64,000 nucleotides of DNA from Dromaius novaehollandiae (GCF_036370855.1 NC_088105.1:10421619-10485618); one strand, 5' to 3'; shown: positions 1 to 15,600, counted from the stretch's first letter. Notes: generated from the letters alone by a model not told the origin. Made by a program: numbers and translations.

Positions 1-448
1 GTGCACACTTTCACATAAAGTCCAGTCTTAAAAATCCATCCCAGTGGCCATCTAACGAGGCAATAGTTACCCGATGATGTCTCTCTGTCACTGATGTTCT
101 TTGGACTGGGACATTCCTTGAAGAGAGGAAAAGAAACAGACAGGCAGACAACCTTTTAATCCTGACTGAGAGATGCTTAGAAGATGCTTGCTGAACTAGA
201 ACTGTTTGTGTGACTTAGCATTTTCTCCTTATTGTTTGAAATATCCTCTAAAAGCTCAAAACGAACGTTCCTTTTCTTTTCTTGTTACAGACCTCCCCTG
301 CTGCTAGTGCTGCTCGTAATCCGAAATCTGCTGATAGTCTGAGATTTGACAACCTATTGCTTGTTGTGAATCTTAATCCTTCTCAGTGCATGAGGTTCAG
401 TTCAGTGCCTTGTAAAAAACTTCTTTTTTGTTTATTTTCTGGCACTAG

Positions 449-602
449 GCACATTTTAAAGAGAATCTCTGTGTCGGGAAGCTTGGCTTCGTAGACATGT
501 TGGAGTTTGTTGGCAGCCTTCATGATGTCCTCCATGTTGAGTGCAAGGAAGATGAACGAGACTGGCTGGTGTTTGACCTCAAATCCAGGTGCTTAACAGA
601 TG
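449..602 (+). CDS. TDRD5: TDRD5 exon: third LOTUS/OST-HTH domain, C-terminal half
   Basis: It translates as [20 protein letters not shown] then [20 protein letters not shown] and [11 protein letters not shown]. The pattern KLGF..M.EFVGSL.DVLHVE is the second half of a LOTUS winged-helix fold, which in this family binds RNA/G-quadruplex or the VASA helicase. The acceptor is ggcactag before 449 and the donor is GATG|GTAAGA at 602 (phase 1). The first half of the domain must lie in an exon before the window. Confidence 0.88.
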
Positions 603-3600
603 GTAAGATGGCTTTGTATGTTACATCATTGTGCAAGGATCACCATGGTGCTGCTTTTGGGATGAAAAATCAACCACATGGACCTACAGGGAGATCTGGG
701 ATTGCTGTCTTTAAAAGAGGAGCAGATGCCAAAAGACCTCGTGCACCAGTTTGAGTTAAGTAGGGCAGTGCCTGAAACCTAAGGAATTCTTACATGCTAG
801 AATGTTAACATGCTTTCTTTCTACTGAAGAGGGATAACTAGATTTGTCAAACTACAGCAAAATAGTCTTTGAGGGTCAGTTATAATCAGGTCTGATTAAA
901 GCAAGCAAATATGGTTTGTATCTTCTTCAGTCATTGTTTTTTAGTCATGACTACCACATTGTGTTGGTTTACCTTTGTTAATGATCAAGATTATTTTCAC
1001 AGAAATAAAATACTTGCTTGATTTTACAAATTAGAAGTATTGATTCTGCAGTGAATATCTTGGCTGTGAAAATAATGGTGGTATCTGTTTGAACCGTGAC
1101 GTGGAGATTTTCTACAGTAGCTACTGCATTCTCCTCACAAGATGGAAGTTTGCTCTGTCATTTTCTGGATTCTGCATACACGCAGGCATTTTTTGGAGCC
1201 TTGAGAAACATTTCCATTGGTTTGATTTTTGAAGAATTGAGTTTTAGGCTGTTGAACTGGACAAGGAGTGAATGTGTTACTGCTTCTGCTTTTGGTGTGT
1301 GAAGACAAATCAGTTAAAACTCTTCCAGACACTTACAAAACGCTGAGTAAGAGAACCATCTTCCTTGCTTAGGCCATCTGCTTGAGAGAAGTGTGCGTGG
1401 GAGTAGGATAACTTGCTGAATACACTGTACTTTGACACTCTCTCAAAAACACCACCATGCTCTTGGTTAGAGATTTGGCTAGGCTTGGTTAAATCCCCGT
1501 AAGTACATCAGAGCAAATTTTCTCTACTGGATTTATGCTCATTTGCATTAGCTCTGCTTCTCACACATGTACTTTGCTGATGCTGGTTTTCAAATGTAGA
1601 AAGGAGCAGCTCTGGCTCTGGGACAAGCATGAGTTTCAGGTTTTGATGTAGCGCTCTTAGTTCCACCAGATGAGCAGTCACAGTGTGAGGACTCCTCGTG
1701 TTGGTCCGCACCCCCTGCTGCTGCTGAGGTCTCCCAGAACGCCTCTCTTGGAAAGCCTGAAGCTGCGGACCTGAAGCAAAGCGGAGAATTCCGTGTGGTC
1801 ACAAAGGCATTTAAACCGGTGAGTAGGCAAAGCAGCAGCTAATAATTAAGCTGCAAATAGAACAGCACTGACTGTTGGGCATTTTCCACTCAAAAATGTT
1901 CATCTTCGATGCTGTTTTTGTTTTGTTTTTGTTTTTCCCATGTTGCATGCCTATATGTTACTCAAGACAAGTCTTTTCAGTTCACTATGTTACTCCTGTG
2001 TCATTTCATAATTGTCATAATAAGTTGCAAAGTGCTCTTTTCCTTCTTTTCTCCTTATTCTGTGTGCTATTGTATTATCTTGGGAACGCACGCTCTTTTT
2101 GCAGGTATGGGGAACGTGAAACAGTGTAAAGCGCTGACTCTAGGCAGCTTTATAAACCTGTAATAACTAAAGGAAGCCAATAAGACTGTTTGCCATCTTA
2201 AGTTGTAGCCATTCTTGGTCCTCCTGGCTATTCAGTTGGACTTTGAGCATTCTGATTTTGTTTGGCAGTTTATTTTTAGAAGGAAATGGAGGAAGTACAG
2301 TTCCAAGTGTCTGCCCAGTGTGATTGGAAGAATATGTTTGTATCACCTCTTTGTTTTTCCCCCTTTTGAGCATCTTTAGACTTTCCTATTCCCCAGAAAA
2401 TCCTCCTGATGTGAGTTATCTCCCTGGCCAACCTAGTCCTGTGGCTGTGTCCAACTGGAGGTTCGGAGCATGTATGTAGGGAAAAGATTCCAGGAATTCT
2501 TCCTGACTTTACTGTTTTGTTTGTTAATTATCTTGGAAGCCTGGGATTAGAAGTTGGACTTTGTGGCGTTACATAAACATACACTTCAGAGATTTATGCA
2601 GGCTGCCTTGGTCCTTTGAAGAAATTTTAGTTTGATGTGATGAAGTCCCCAAGTAATTCCCCTACATCAGACAAAATGTGCATGTGGGAAGGACAGAAAA
2701 GGTGGTGCATGGTGCTGGTAACCCGAAACTCAAATGAGATTTTTTGCTCTTATATATTACAAAAAGAATCCGTTTAAAGCTCCTAGCAAGATAAGTCTTG
2801 GAAGATGTTTGTACAGCTGATATTTCTCATGAAGAACAATCTGTAAAGTTTGCCATTTTGTTTTAAAAAGACCCTAAAGGGGAAGAAAGCTTGCCGGAGT
2901 GTGCCAGTTAGGATATATAATGTAAACGTTAATCAGGAGGCTATGAGGAGAAGGGAACGAAGAGACCTCATCCCCACACTGTTGTAAGGTATCCAAGTAT
3001 CCCATCACGAGAGACAAATAATGGAAGTGTTGTAATGGACAAGTGAGGGAAAAGGGCTGAGTCAATCCACTTGGCCCAGAGAAAGGGAAAATATCCAGAG
3101 CCGCTGCTCTCAGTGGCTTCTCTGCACCCTGAGCAGAAGGAACAGGAAGGATGTCGTTCACACCACTCCTGCATCTGCCAGCACGGGCTAGGGAGAGGAG
3201 TTAACCAGTCTCCCAAGCAGAAGCATCCTCCATATAGGAGGGGATGTAATCTGTAACAGTGTAATCTTTAGAGTGTTTTATTGTTTTTTTTATAGCTTTG
3301 TTGGCTTTCTGTAAATCTGTTTTTTAAGTATACATGTCCTACATCTTTCACATAGATGTCTGTCATTGCTATCAGTGTGTGAACTAGATTGTAGATGTCG
3401 TGTGCCCTTACAGTACAGTATGAAGAGCATTCTGGGAACAAAACCATCCCTCAGAAATGTCGCTATTCACAGGCACCTCTTAGAGGAAATCCATGAAATG
3501 TGGGTTTTTTTCGGAAATGATGCTGCTTCCCAGGCAAGAATTTCCTCGGTTGTTCTTTAACTCAAAATGTGAACTTAGTGTTTAACTCAATGTTTTATTC

Positions 3601-6600
3601 AAAATGTTTAACTCAAAAAAAACCTCAAGGGCATTAGCCCTTGCTGAGTCTTGGAGGAGGAGAGACTGTCATCTGCTTGAAAAAATGCTTGAAAGAGCCA
3701 CCATTGTAAGAAGCCTCATTTGCCGCTGAATTAGCCAGTTTAGTGGTGTGTGTGCTGGCAGGCAAATTTTGCATACATTCTCTAATGTGTAATGCAGTGG
3801 TAACTTGTAGTGGGTTCACTATGAGTGAAAATTAAATCATTTTGACTTCTGATCATTGGAGGATCACTGTTCATTGGCACAAAAGTAAGCTCTTGAGGCA
3901 GTGAAAGTAGCTATTGTACTGTCAAGGTTCCCCTCTACACTAGTTCAAATGAACGAACCTTTTCAACATAAAACAGTTGAAGAACAGCACAAAAACTGAA
4001 AGCTGTGCTAGCTTGCTTGTATGAGCAGATTTGTGTAGAGTGAGAAGAGAACAGGATTCATAGGTTTTGTTTGATTTTTGTCCTTGGAAAATATCTCTAG
4101 TGACAGCCATTTGCTGAGTGTGAGAATGAGATGCTTTTGTGTCTTCTGTCACTTCTGAATCATTTTCAAATAGAGCTTTGCAATTTCCATCATATGCACT
4201 TTTATGGTCACGGATCTTATAAATAGCATCTTTTGTGTAAAATGCAACAAAAACAGAGTAATTTTTTTTGAACAATAGCAATTCAACTCAAAACACTTTT
4301 GTCTAAATTTGGGGCATGATTTTGACTCCTCCTTTATTCATTGCAGGAGTACAAGCAAAGTATTTCTATTCCACCACTCTCTTTTGCTGGAGGGAGGGAA
4401 GAAGGAAGAAAGAGAGAGTGAAAACGAACTCTCCTGTCACAAGGGACTTGCACAGTTTGGTGGGGTTCTGTGATACTCAGTACCTCACAAGTCCCTGGGA
4501 AGCGAGAACTGATATTTTTACCTTAATAGAAAGACCATTCATATGTGTTCAGTTCCTGGCAAAACATCTGAGTGCCACCTTCCTCTTACCCCTTTGTAGC
4601 CCCAAGATTTGGAGTACTTCCTGCTAGCCATGGAGATGACAACTTCAGAAATCCCCCCAGACGCTGTTCAAAACACAGGTCTTTGCAGCTTGCCACCACT
4701 GCAGAGAAGATGCATGGTGGGAGTCTCTGTGGAATTCATCATCTCTCCTAGCCAGTTCTACATCCAAGTCTGCAGCAGGGAAACATCCAATAAGCTGGAG
4801 GATCTGATGCTTGAAATGAGGTGCGAATGTGCTCTGCTGATTTGGTACTACTGTCTGTTCTGTGTGTGCATGCGCTGAGAGAACTGGACACCCAGCTATT
4901 AGTTTTGGTCGCTGCTGGCTTAATAAGTTGATACAGAGATGTGTGCAATGTACTTTACATATATATATAATGCTTACTTATTCCTTTTAACTAGCAAGCA
5001 AAATGTGTGGTTAATAGCCATTCACATTTGGCTGGCTGTGTCCTAGATAGTCCTAAACTTTAAAAGGATCAGTTAAGGAATTTTTCTGTTCCTTTGCATC
5101 TCCTCACTGTATTGTCTGTGCTCCTGTTGTTCATTTGCTCAGTTAAAGTTTTGCTTCCATCCTAACACTCATCAAAAAGAAACAGGTATCCGGCCTTCAT
5201 CATGCCTGTATTTGGCAGCAAAACCCAGTCAGTGACACTGTCAGTTGCATTACGCATTTGGGATTCTATTCCACTGCAGCAGTGCTACAATTGCTGTTAA
5301 ATTCTGTGCTGAAGTAGATGCTTGATGTTCACAGGGCACATATAAGTGTAGTTACAGACTCTGCAGACAAGTACCGTGCATGTGTAGCCGATACGCCAGA
5401 AACTCATTCTTAAGAAACAGCGATATGTCAAAGAGAATGGTTCCAGAGCATTAGTTTTTTGCAGAAAGAGTTCAAAAAATAATGGCAGAGCCTGAAAACC
5501 AGGGACCAGAATGACTATGTTAAGCCTCTGATAATTGTCGTCTTGTTAATTCACTTTCCATTGGACCCCAAGAAGAACATTCAAATGTTAAAGTTTAGAT
5601 CTGCATCTCTCTTATTTTGTTATTTCAGTATAAGTACACTGGAATAGAGATGTAAAACATCCATTAAAACAACTCAATTGCTGGCTTAACTGGTAGAGAT
5701 ATAGTGCTCCATCGTGACTAGCTGATGGTGGAAACTGTGTTGATGAAAGCCAAGTAAATAATCTCTAAAGCTTTGAATTATGTACAGTTTGTATCTGTGT
5801 GGTGTGCAAATATAATATAGGAAAGTTACAGGTTTCCCCTCATGCCCCCCGGGGGTTTGCCTGTATGGTATTTCCTAATGCTTGTATTGACTCTGGGAGC
5901 GTTTCTGAGTTCTGTCTTAAGCTGAATGCTTGAAAATTCATATAATGGGGACCTTTAAGAAATTGGGGTTCTTTTGGAGCCCCTGTATATTTCTCTTTGC
6001 TCTTCTCCTGCTTCCTACCAAGCACAGGCTTTCCTTTTGGTGTTTTGCAGACGCTGTTATTCAAATAAAATCGTTTCTGATCGTTATATCATGCCAGAGT
6101 CCTCAGTGCAGCCTGGACAGCTTTGCTGTGTAATGGTCTCTGACAATAAATGGTGGTACCGGGTTATCATCCACCGTGTGCTCAGCGACCAGGAAGTGGA
6201 GGTGTTCTATGCAGATTTTGGAAACCTGGGCACTGTCCAAAAGTCTCGGCTGAGGTTCCTCAAGTAAGTAGATTACACAGGGGTGACCTTGGGCTAAATC
6301 CTTTTGCATTTCTGCCTTTATTCCTTAGTCTTGCCTGTTGTCACTTTCAGTCATTTTGGGGCACACTGTCTAATCCTTCTTCGTGGGTTTTGTGAATTGG
6401 GTGTAAACACCCTTGTGAATGGACGTCAGCCTAAGCGGGCTGCGTTTGCAGCATCGGAGGTGCTCATTCTCCTCTGTAACCCAACATTTTTGCTCTCTTT
6501 TGCCTCTCTTCATACGTGACCATTGGCATTCCTTGGTTCAACAGTCATTGCCCTCTGTCCATAACTTGGTAACCATAAGAGGTTATGACAGGAAGATGCT

Positions 6601-9600
6601 TTGGGTAAGGGAGAGCATAAGGGACCAGTCACTACTGTTTTTTCTGCTGTGCCCATTCTCTGGATATGAAGTATGTTCCAAAGCGGTTGACCAGTTTTAT
6701 TCATAAGCGCAAAATCAACTTAAGAACAGAGGTAGCTGTTGGATTTTAAAACCCAGAAGAGGAGGAAATTCTGCTTTTCCAGCTGTTTTCACTCTGTGGT
6801 TTGCAGTGATGGTGATGGCTTTGTTTCCTATTTTAGGTGGTGCTACTTGAAGCTCCCTGCTCAGGCTATCCTGTGTTCCTTGGCATGGGTGAAACCCGTG
6901 GAGGTGTGTGTTCACATTTGGTTTTGTTTACTGGCATATGTATGAGAACCATTAAGTGGCAGCTGGCTTTCTGTCTTGAGATTGGCAAGCATTTAGATCA
7001 ATTCAGGTCTCATTAATGTTCATAGCAGAATTGCTTCTATGTTTAGCAGAATGTAAGTCTGTCTCTTTACAGGTAATCACCTTTCCACAGTCTGTCTTCA
7101 TTAGGTTCAGTGTATTCTTGCTTATATGGTTTTGGAAACAGATAGCTGTTGTTAAGGAAATGAGCGAACTTATTTCTTTCCCAGTAGTTCTCCATGGTCC
7201 TTTTGAAGCCTTGGTAGCTCCACCACAGGTTCCTCTGTTTTTAACGTTTCTTCTAGAACCTTACTTCAAGTGAGTTAGTTTTGAATTAGTTTGGTGCAGT
7301 CAGTGTAGCTGAAGAGTTACAGAGCTCAGCCTATGCTGAGAAACCTTTTGGTCAAAAAGCCTGAAAACACAGACTCCAAAGGAAAACCTGAGCAGATTTG
7401 CTACCTCTGTTTTACAAAAAATAATTTAAGTGCATTTTCAATTCCTTCCTATGTTTTGGGGGATTAAAGATTCACATTTTTCTTTGCTCTGAGGCTTAGC
7501 ATCTTCTTAAAAAAGCTCATGAGACTTTTAGCTTTTATAACCACATGATTCCATAAACTGTAACTTTTTTAAAAAAGCCCAGTATTTTAGAGAGCAAGTG
7601 CCACTGTAGCATGTTTGAAAATAGGTAATTAGAGTGAAAGGGCATCCCAGTGGTAACTAGCATTGCAGGCTTTGGGATAGTTTGATTTAGTTCAGTGTTG
7701 GGAAGCTTGTCTGACTGACTTTTCTACTGTTGTCCTAAGCCTGACTTAGCCTAATTGCCTTTTTGACAAGTGCCCATAAGGGAAGGTCTCAGGCAATTGG
7801 TGCTGGCTTGTTCATAGTAACTTTTCATCCTTGTTTCTTCTTGAGGGTACATGGACCGATGCAGCAACTCTCCGATTCCGGAAGTTGTGCGTCTCAAAGC
7901 TACTTGTGGGCATTGTGCATGAATATGTGAATGGCATTTTGCATCTCTTCCTGTGTGACACGTCCTCCAAGGAGGATATCTACTTCCACAGTGTCTTGAA
8001 GGATGAAGGGTATGCAGAAGTCTGCAGAGAGAACGTTCCTTCTCAGGTCAGGCGGGACGCGTGTGCTGCTGAAAGAAAGGGCAGTGAAAGGGTAGGGTGG
8101 GTATCTATAAGGGGACAGTCTTTTCTTTGAAACAAGTAGCTCTGTGATGAGCAAAACTGGTAACTTGTAACTGAGCATCTTAAGTCTGCATCCCACAGTG
8201 TCTTAACTCCATGGTGAGAGCTTTCTTTTTAGGTAAGGTGGAAACCGATGCTGCTACAGGGATGTTCTGGTTTTATAGAACAAATTATTTTATTCCTGTC
8301 TTCTAATGCTGGATTAGAATCTTTTTTAAGTTGATGAGTTTGCAGATTCATCTGGAGTTGATATGTCTTTTATAAATAATATGGAAATGTAAAATAGCCA
8401 TAGATGTTCTGAGCATCAGGCCAAACTGAGATGGCATTGAGAGGATGTTAAGAGATGTGTTAGATTCTTACCCACCCATTGCTAATTTCAGCTAGTTTTG
8501 CCTGTTGTAATTTAAGAGAGGCCCCTGATTCATCCAAGCAATTAATGAGAGCAAGTTGATGAGACTATGGTTAAGTAGTCAAGTAGTGTTAGTGGCAGGG
8601 GCAGTTAAGTCAGGAACAGGGTTGTCAAATAAATTCTTCTGGCCTTCCCTTCACTAATCATGGAAGTGTTTACACCATTAACAAACTGAAACATATCTTG
8701 GTTAAAACTGTTTCTGCTTGGCCGATGAACTGTGCAATGCTGGACAGCGTAACCATGGTGGATTGCGTACTGTACCCTGGACAGACGCTCAGGCTGTAAA
8801 CCCGTGCAGGGGCCATCATGCTTCAGGTCCATCTCTGCCCTTTGTTGGATGTCTCAGCTCAGTTAGAGTAAGAACTGTATGGATAATGAAAACCATTAGA
8901 AAGATACTGCCATGATTTTATAGCTCAGCACAAAGGCAGGCTTTACAGCCCAGAGTGCTTGTATCTGTTTTAATCAGCAGACTGCAGAATGAGTGTTTTG
9001 GCAGGATTATATCCTGCGATTGTGTTTTGCATGGGCATATCCAGTTTTGCAGGGAGGGGGACATTGCAGAATAACTTTGTTTTTGGCAAGAGGCAAGTTG
9101 ACTTTTGCAGTAAGATCATTTCTGCCAGAATTTGGAGCTAACTTGAGGGTGAGATGCTTCTTAAAACATTTAGAAATCTTGCTGAATCTCTTTTATCCTT
9201 TTGTGGTAATTTCAAAATGTTTTCTTGACTGTACTATTCTGTGGCTTTTAGCTTTTTTTTGTTGGGTTTTTTTTCCTGTTACTAGGGATTCCAGGAACTG
9301 AATCCTTTGGCCCTGTATGTTCAGCCCAGTGCAAAGCAGGAGAGTGCTGGGTTGGTGGAGCCAGACCTTCCCTTGCAGCAGGAATCTCTAGATGTAGATA
9401 GTGGAACAGCAAGCTCAAGGCTCGACAGGGGTGAACTGTGTGACCAGGTGGGCATTTGGCTGTGCTGTAGCTATGATCCAGTGAAATCAGCACCAAGGGT
9501 TGGTAGACGCGTATTAGTTTAGTCCCTTGCAGTTTGAGGGTGGATATTTTTTGTTTTATTATTAATATTTTTTAACAAGGTCAAGCAGGACCGTAATATA

Positions 9601-12600
9601 AAAATCAATACACAAGGAACACAAATACCTCTCTAGATGCTTGTCCTCTGATCGCTTTGCATGCTGTCAGCTCACTGAATTCCTCTGGCCTCAATCTGTC
9701 ATAGTATCTTGACAGCTCTCATATGCACCATCATTTCTTAGAGAGAATGGACTCTCTTAAGGACTCAGAGCAGTGCCTGATTCTTGAGATCAGCTTGAGT
9801 AAACACTTTTCCCTTTTGCACCTCTTGTAGCTGAAAAGTGGTGCATCTTCCCCTCACTTTACTCACGTTTGGCAAAAGCTGTGTAATAATTAGGGGTATC
9901 ATTCAATGCTGGAGAACAGAAGAACTTTGGGTATTTTTTGCATTAAGGGTCTTGCTCATTCTGTATTTATTTGAAAGGAAGCAATTTGCAATCCTGACTG
10001 CTACAGGTGATAAGGTTGCACACAACTATAGTCTTATTCAAAAGATACTCTGCAAGAGCAAATAATATTTAGGTCTGGTTACTGCTTTATGTCTCTGGAT
10101 TTCAGAGCACTTTAAAAAGAAGAGTTCTTCTCTGTTTAACAGATGGAGCAACTGATGAGCAGAGTCAAGCTGGGAGTAAAACCTGGGTCTTGAGTCTGGT
10201 CTAATGTGCTGCCATTAGAAATACCAGGAACAATTCTCTACCAGGGTGTTCTCTGCTTTCTTGTATTATTTATATCATAGCGTTTTCATGACACACTTTA
10301 ACACAGAGGCCGAAGCACCTTTCAAATAGGTTTCAGTTGTTGAAGTGTTCGGCAGTGTGCCTATTGCAGGAATGTTTTCCCTTGCATTTTTCAGAATAGA
10401 AAACTGAAATTAGCACAAAAGCTACTGGAATGTTAGTAATTTGTAAAGCGCTCATTTTACCTAGGTTTTGTTTTGGCAGCCTGAATTTCTATACTAGAGA
10501 AACCATATAAGATGTTTATCTTGGATATTAATGGCCCTGCACTGCTGAAGATTAACATATCATCTGAACTGAAGGTCCCAAATCAACATCTTTATGTATT
10601 TGGAAGAAATTATGTTTAATCCTGCACTTAAGTGTGTGACCAAGACTCTGCAAATGTGGTTTTGATTCTTGGCCCTCTGATAGGTGATTCAGATGACTTG
10701 AGAGGGGTCATTTAATCTTCCTAAGCCTTGGTTACTCAGCTATAAAAAGGAGAGAATAATCCACCTTGTGTCTTATACTAAATCTTTGTAGAGAGGGACT
10801 TTTCACTTTCGTATGTGTATATGTTGCCTTAAAAAATGGGATGCCCATCTTCCTGGGACCTGTGGGTGCAATAATAGAAGTAGAATGTGATTCAATGCTT
10901 TCAAGTGTCACAAATTACCTTTCAGTACTTAGAATGTTACACCTAATTGTTTTGCTGGTTACAATGAGTATTTAATGGGTATTGATTAATTTGTCATTAA
11001 AAATATATCAGATTAGCGTAAATACTGGTAAGTGAAAGTGAGGGCCAGGGGGGATTATAATGTCTAAGAAATGGAGTTTAGCTTATCTGCGAAAAGGAGC
11101 AACCTCCATGAGATGTCTGAGAGTCAAATGTCATATATCTAAGCTGAAATTTTGTACCTGGAGACAAAGTTGCAGTGGATCTTCAGTGATTTATCTTTGT
11201 GACCAACTCTAGTGAATTGGCAGAGCCACTTTTGTGGCACAGAGGAGATGAAGCTGTTATTTAAAGCACAGAAGTCCTGGTGTGATAAGTAGAGTTCTAG
11301 TCTGTCCTTCAGTTAAATGGCTCTGAACTTATCCCTTACTCCAGAGACTTACTAAGATTCCTTTTCTTTCGAAAAACTTTCTAGGATGGGACAAACCTTT
11401 CTCCAGGGATGCCACACCTAGAGCCAGTCTACGTGGGCTCAAATTTCTGGGACAAGAATGGGCTCCCTTTGCAAGTTGTTGAGAAGGACACCTGCGTCAG
11501 TGGTGAGGCTGTGGGTTTGGATGCTGCGGCATCTTCCAGCCAGTTTGTCAGTGATGAAGGAAGAAGTGAGAACCAGCGAAACAAAGAGCAACTACAACAG
11601 GTTAGGTTCACGTAATGCCCTTGGAGAAATTATCTTGGGGAGTTTTAAACATCCTTTGTTTGAGCTCCTCTTGACTCTACTTTGACTTCCTGGGAAAATC
11701 TGGGGAGTATGATTCCAAAATGGTTTCAACGGAAATGTTCTAACGTGACATTTGTTATTGCTGAACTAGCGTGTTCTGGTAACTGTTCTTAAGCAGTGGG
11801 GAAACTCTCTTTGTGTTGCCAAATTTAATTTCCCTTGTCAGGATTAACAATTTGTTGCTTTTTTTTGCCCACTCTCCTTAAGTTCAACATTGCTGGTCAC
11901 TCTGCTGGATTGGGGCACTTCGACGTGGTGGCATTTTTCGGAAGGCTGTGATAACAGTAAAACTTACCACTTGGAAAATGCAGTTTTATTCAATACATAC
12001 AAGTTTTACTGTGGAGGCAAGAAGTTAAAGTGGCAGCTAGTTTCTTGTTCAGATTATTTTCTTTCATTCCTCCTCCTTTTTGTCCTCTCCAAGTTGCCAA
12101 AACTTCTCCAAAAAGAAGTGTTACGGTGTTTCTTGGGAGAACAGAGAATTCCTCTCTCCTGTCAGTTAATCTGTCAGGGCGATATCTCATTGCTCTGTAA
12201 TCTGTGCTTTAGTAGATTCGCTGCAGTGCCTTCCACTTTCTTCTACCCACACTGGCTGAGCCTTTCCTTGTTTTGTCCATCTCCTTAGGAATGGCACTTG
12301 TCTGCTAAGGAAGAGATTTGGGATGATGTGTGGCCGCTTTTGGATCAGGAAGATGTCCCAAGAACAACAGATGAAGAACCTGAATTTGCGAAGGAGCATA
12401 CAAATGAAAACACCTCAGAGCTTATGACAGTGGTTAAGGTAAGGGCCTTTTTCCTTGGCTACTGCTGTTGAGAGGCCTTTGATTTGTTTTAACATATTTC
12501 AAAAAAGGGACTAATAATGAAATAATCACTGTTTACTAGCTCAGAGTGGTACTGTTGCTTCTTCCTTGCTATTGTTTCTGGTGCTATTGATAGTATACTG

Positions 12601-15600
12601 GTGCATGCTCCACTGACACTTACTCTCTCATGCTGTAGGTACACCACAAGGTATTGCAGAAACAAGAGTGATCATTTCAGCACTTTCTAGATCAAACCTG
12701 GCCCTCCTTCCCTCCTTTCTCCCCATGTGGTGGGCTGGAGGCAGCTTCTTGTAGGACAGCAGCGTGGGACCGCTGCAGCTAGGGCAGAGCGCTGTAGAAC
12801 AACATGAATCCTCAGCCAGACTTCAGTGGGGAGTGTGGATGTGTCGTGTTTATGTCACTCCTAGTCAGAAATGGAGACCAAGAGGCCCTGCTCATGGGAC
12901 AGCTGGCGAGAGAGACCGAGGTGAAAGCAAGGAAGTGGTTCCTGAGGAAGAATAATTAGAAATTCAGCTTCTGTTGCATCAGCTAGACCTGGAAGTGACA
13001 AAAATTGCCCCACTTCCGTAGCAGGTCTGTGTGTGGCTGCTTGTCCTGGTGGGCGTGCTGGTGAGGGAGCAGGCCCTGTGTTAACTCTAGAAGACTGTGA
13101 GTGCAGAGGGGTTCATAGGCCTGAACCCTGGGAGTTACTGTGGGGCTGCTATGCATTACCCAGGCCTCTGCCTGTTGAGTGAGGTAAGAGGGTGGATTTG
13201 GGAGGGTTGCACTGTGGGATGTGCTTCTAGGCATTGAGTGGAGCTGGTGTTGTCCGTTTTTGTCTTAAATAGTGGTTAATGATGAGTTTAACAGGACCTG
13301 TAGCGTGGCCCTTTACAAATGCCCTGCTTTGGGTTCAGCAGGCAGCCATAGCGCTCAGACATTGTCGAGCCACAGAAGGCATTGCAAAGCTGAAAATGGA
13401 AGCGTGCAGACAAGGCAATGGATAATTAGAGCTCCTTACATATCCATAGGTTGCAGTGGCAGAGACAAAGCACTTTCAGAAAAAAGAGAGAAAGTTGGCT
13501 TTGAAGTAGTCTGGGACAGACCTGGAAGAAATGGTGGGTCTAGGGATTGTTACCTGAAAGGGGTGGAGAGGAAGCAGGCTAGGGAGAGTGGCACAGAGAA
13601 GAGAAGTTGGTGATAGCAAGTGTGAGGAGCAAGGAAGAGGAGATGGAGGCAGGTGAGTAGCTTGCAAGAGGTGACTCAAACCCTCCCCTGCAAGTGTTAA
13701 ACTGTGTGGGTTTAGAAGCATGGGAATTCCTGACTGGATCACAGAAGTCCTGGGCCCATTGTCCCTGGCAGTGATCTCTGTTACAGTCTTTAGAAGAAAT
13801 GACAAGAATTTCTATTAAGGAAAACCAGAGTGGGGAAAAAAAGCAATCCTGCCTGCAGGCATTAGGGAGAAAGTGCTCCAGCTGGCTAGCTATTAGGACA
13901 GGAGGGTTTCCTTTCTCTGATCCCTGCTCATCTCTTGGCCTCAGGGAGTCTTTGTGGCACCTGGATCTACAAGCAATGTCACAAAATGGTGATGGTGTCC
14001 CCCTTAATGCATTAGGATGAAGAATAGATATTGCCTTACTTCCTGCCCTTCACAGTACTCTCTAGGGTATCCTGTCTCATTTGTCTCTTCTCTAAACTGA
14101 GTAGCCCCTGTCTTTCTGAATTATTTCCATCCCAACCTTTTCCAATACTTGCAGAGGTTTTCACTGTCCGCCCTTGCACCCTCTCTGTTTCTATTTTGCC
14201 CTGAAGGGGCAGGGACACTAACTGTCCCCCAGTTAGGATAGCATGAGTGGCAAGAGGAGAGGCTTATTATCTTTCAGCTCTGTTCATTCTTGTCCTAACA
14301 CTCTGGGTTTTTACTGCATGTTAGGCAGAGGTTTTCAGTAGGCTGGTGGTGTCAAGGTGAGTGGCCAGTTAATTGGATTCTGTTGATGCCTCAGTGACTC
14401 AAACTATTCTGTCTTGGCATCTTGTCAGCACTGAATTTCTTCTGCCCAGCCATCTAGCTGTCTTTCCTGCTTCAGGAGCTCCTCATGGTCCATTGTTGTG
14501 CCCAGTTTAAATTACTTAAATTTACTTGTATAAAAAATGAAGTGTTTTGTTCTGGGCTAGTCCTCTGAACACTCTCCTCTCACCAATGAGAGAAGCGCGT
14601 CCAGATGGTGATTCACCGCTCCTGAAGATGGGAGGCTTTCTCTCTCTGTCAACAGCAGAAGAAGCCTAGCAAGCAGGCACCTAGTTTTTAAATAGCTGTG
14701 GTTGGACAAGGTGAATTGCACGATTGGTGGTCTGTTGTCATTTCCCTGTTTCTCCCCTCCATGCTGAAGTAATAAATACAGACATTGGCTATAGTCAATG
14801 TCTGTGGCTGAGACATGGGTGCTCACCTCTGAAACTTAAGTTTAATTTGTTTTCTTAACCAAAAGCATGGAGGGACTTCCTCAAACTTGGTTCCCGCTCC
14901 CTTGCAGAAACTCCCTCCATCATTCCTGTCATTTGTTCTGCGTGGGGCTGCTGAGAGATCAGCCAGCTGTTAATGCTTTGCTAAGAGTTCGTTTGCATCT
15001 TGTTATAAGCTGTCACGCTTTCAGCTTGCTGTGCAGGAAGAGCTGCCCTTTGGCAAGGTTGTGAGTAACTAGTATTTTAAAAAAAAATACAGTTGCTGAC
15101 ATTCCAGTCCTTCTTGGATTCTGAAGGATAACAAAAATCAGAGCAGCTAATGAACGGAGTATGCACTGATCGCACCTCTCCTGAGTTTTTTATATATGTT
15201 TGCAGACACCACATTCTCTTGGAGAGTCCTCAAAGCCTGCTGTCTCATCCAAGCCACTGCAAGACTTTTACATCTCCATCTACTCCAACCAGCCAGCAGA
15301 AATGAGCCAAGAAGACCCTGATCAGACAGAAGGATGTTCTAACAAGGCCCAACTTCTTGAAGTTGTACCTGCCTCTGTTCTGCTTCTGGCAATACCATTT
15401 ATCTTGGACCAATGTAACAGTATGAATAGATTTGTTGGTAGAGTTTAACATGGAGGAAAGCGGAGCAGTGTGCTATTGTGCTAGGAGTCTTGCAGGCAGT
15501 GTTGGGTATCTCAGGATTGGTGGAAGCTGCTTTGCTAGAACAGATGGAAAAGTTGGTGTTTCTGTGGGATGGAGATGCAGCAAAATGGATTTCTAAATGT

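Noticed and set aside
292-430. Possible TDRD5 exon after the strong acceptor cttgttacag at 291 (open frame TSPAASAARNPKSADS)
   Set aside because: It does not encode the first half of the LOTUS domain expected just before the 449 exon, and no good phase-0 donor is present.
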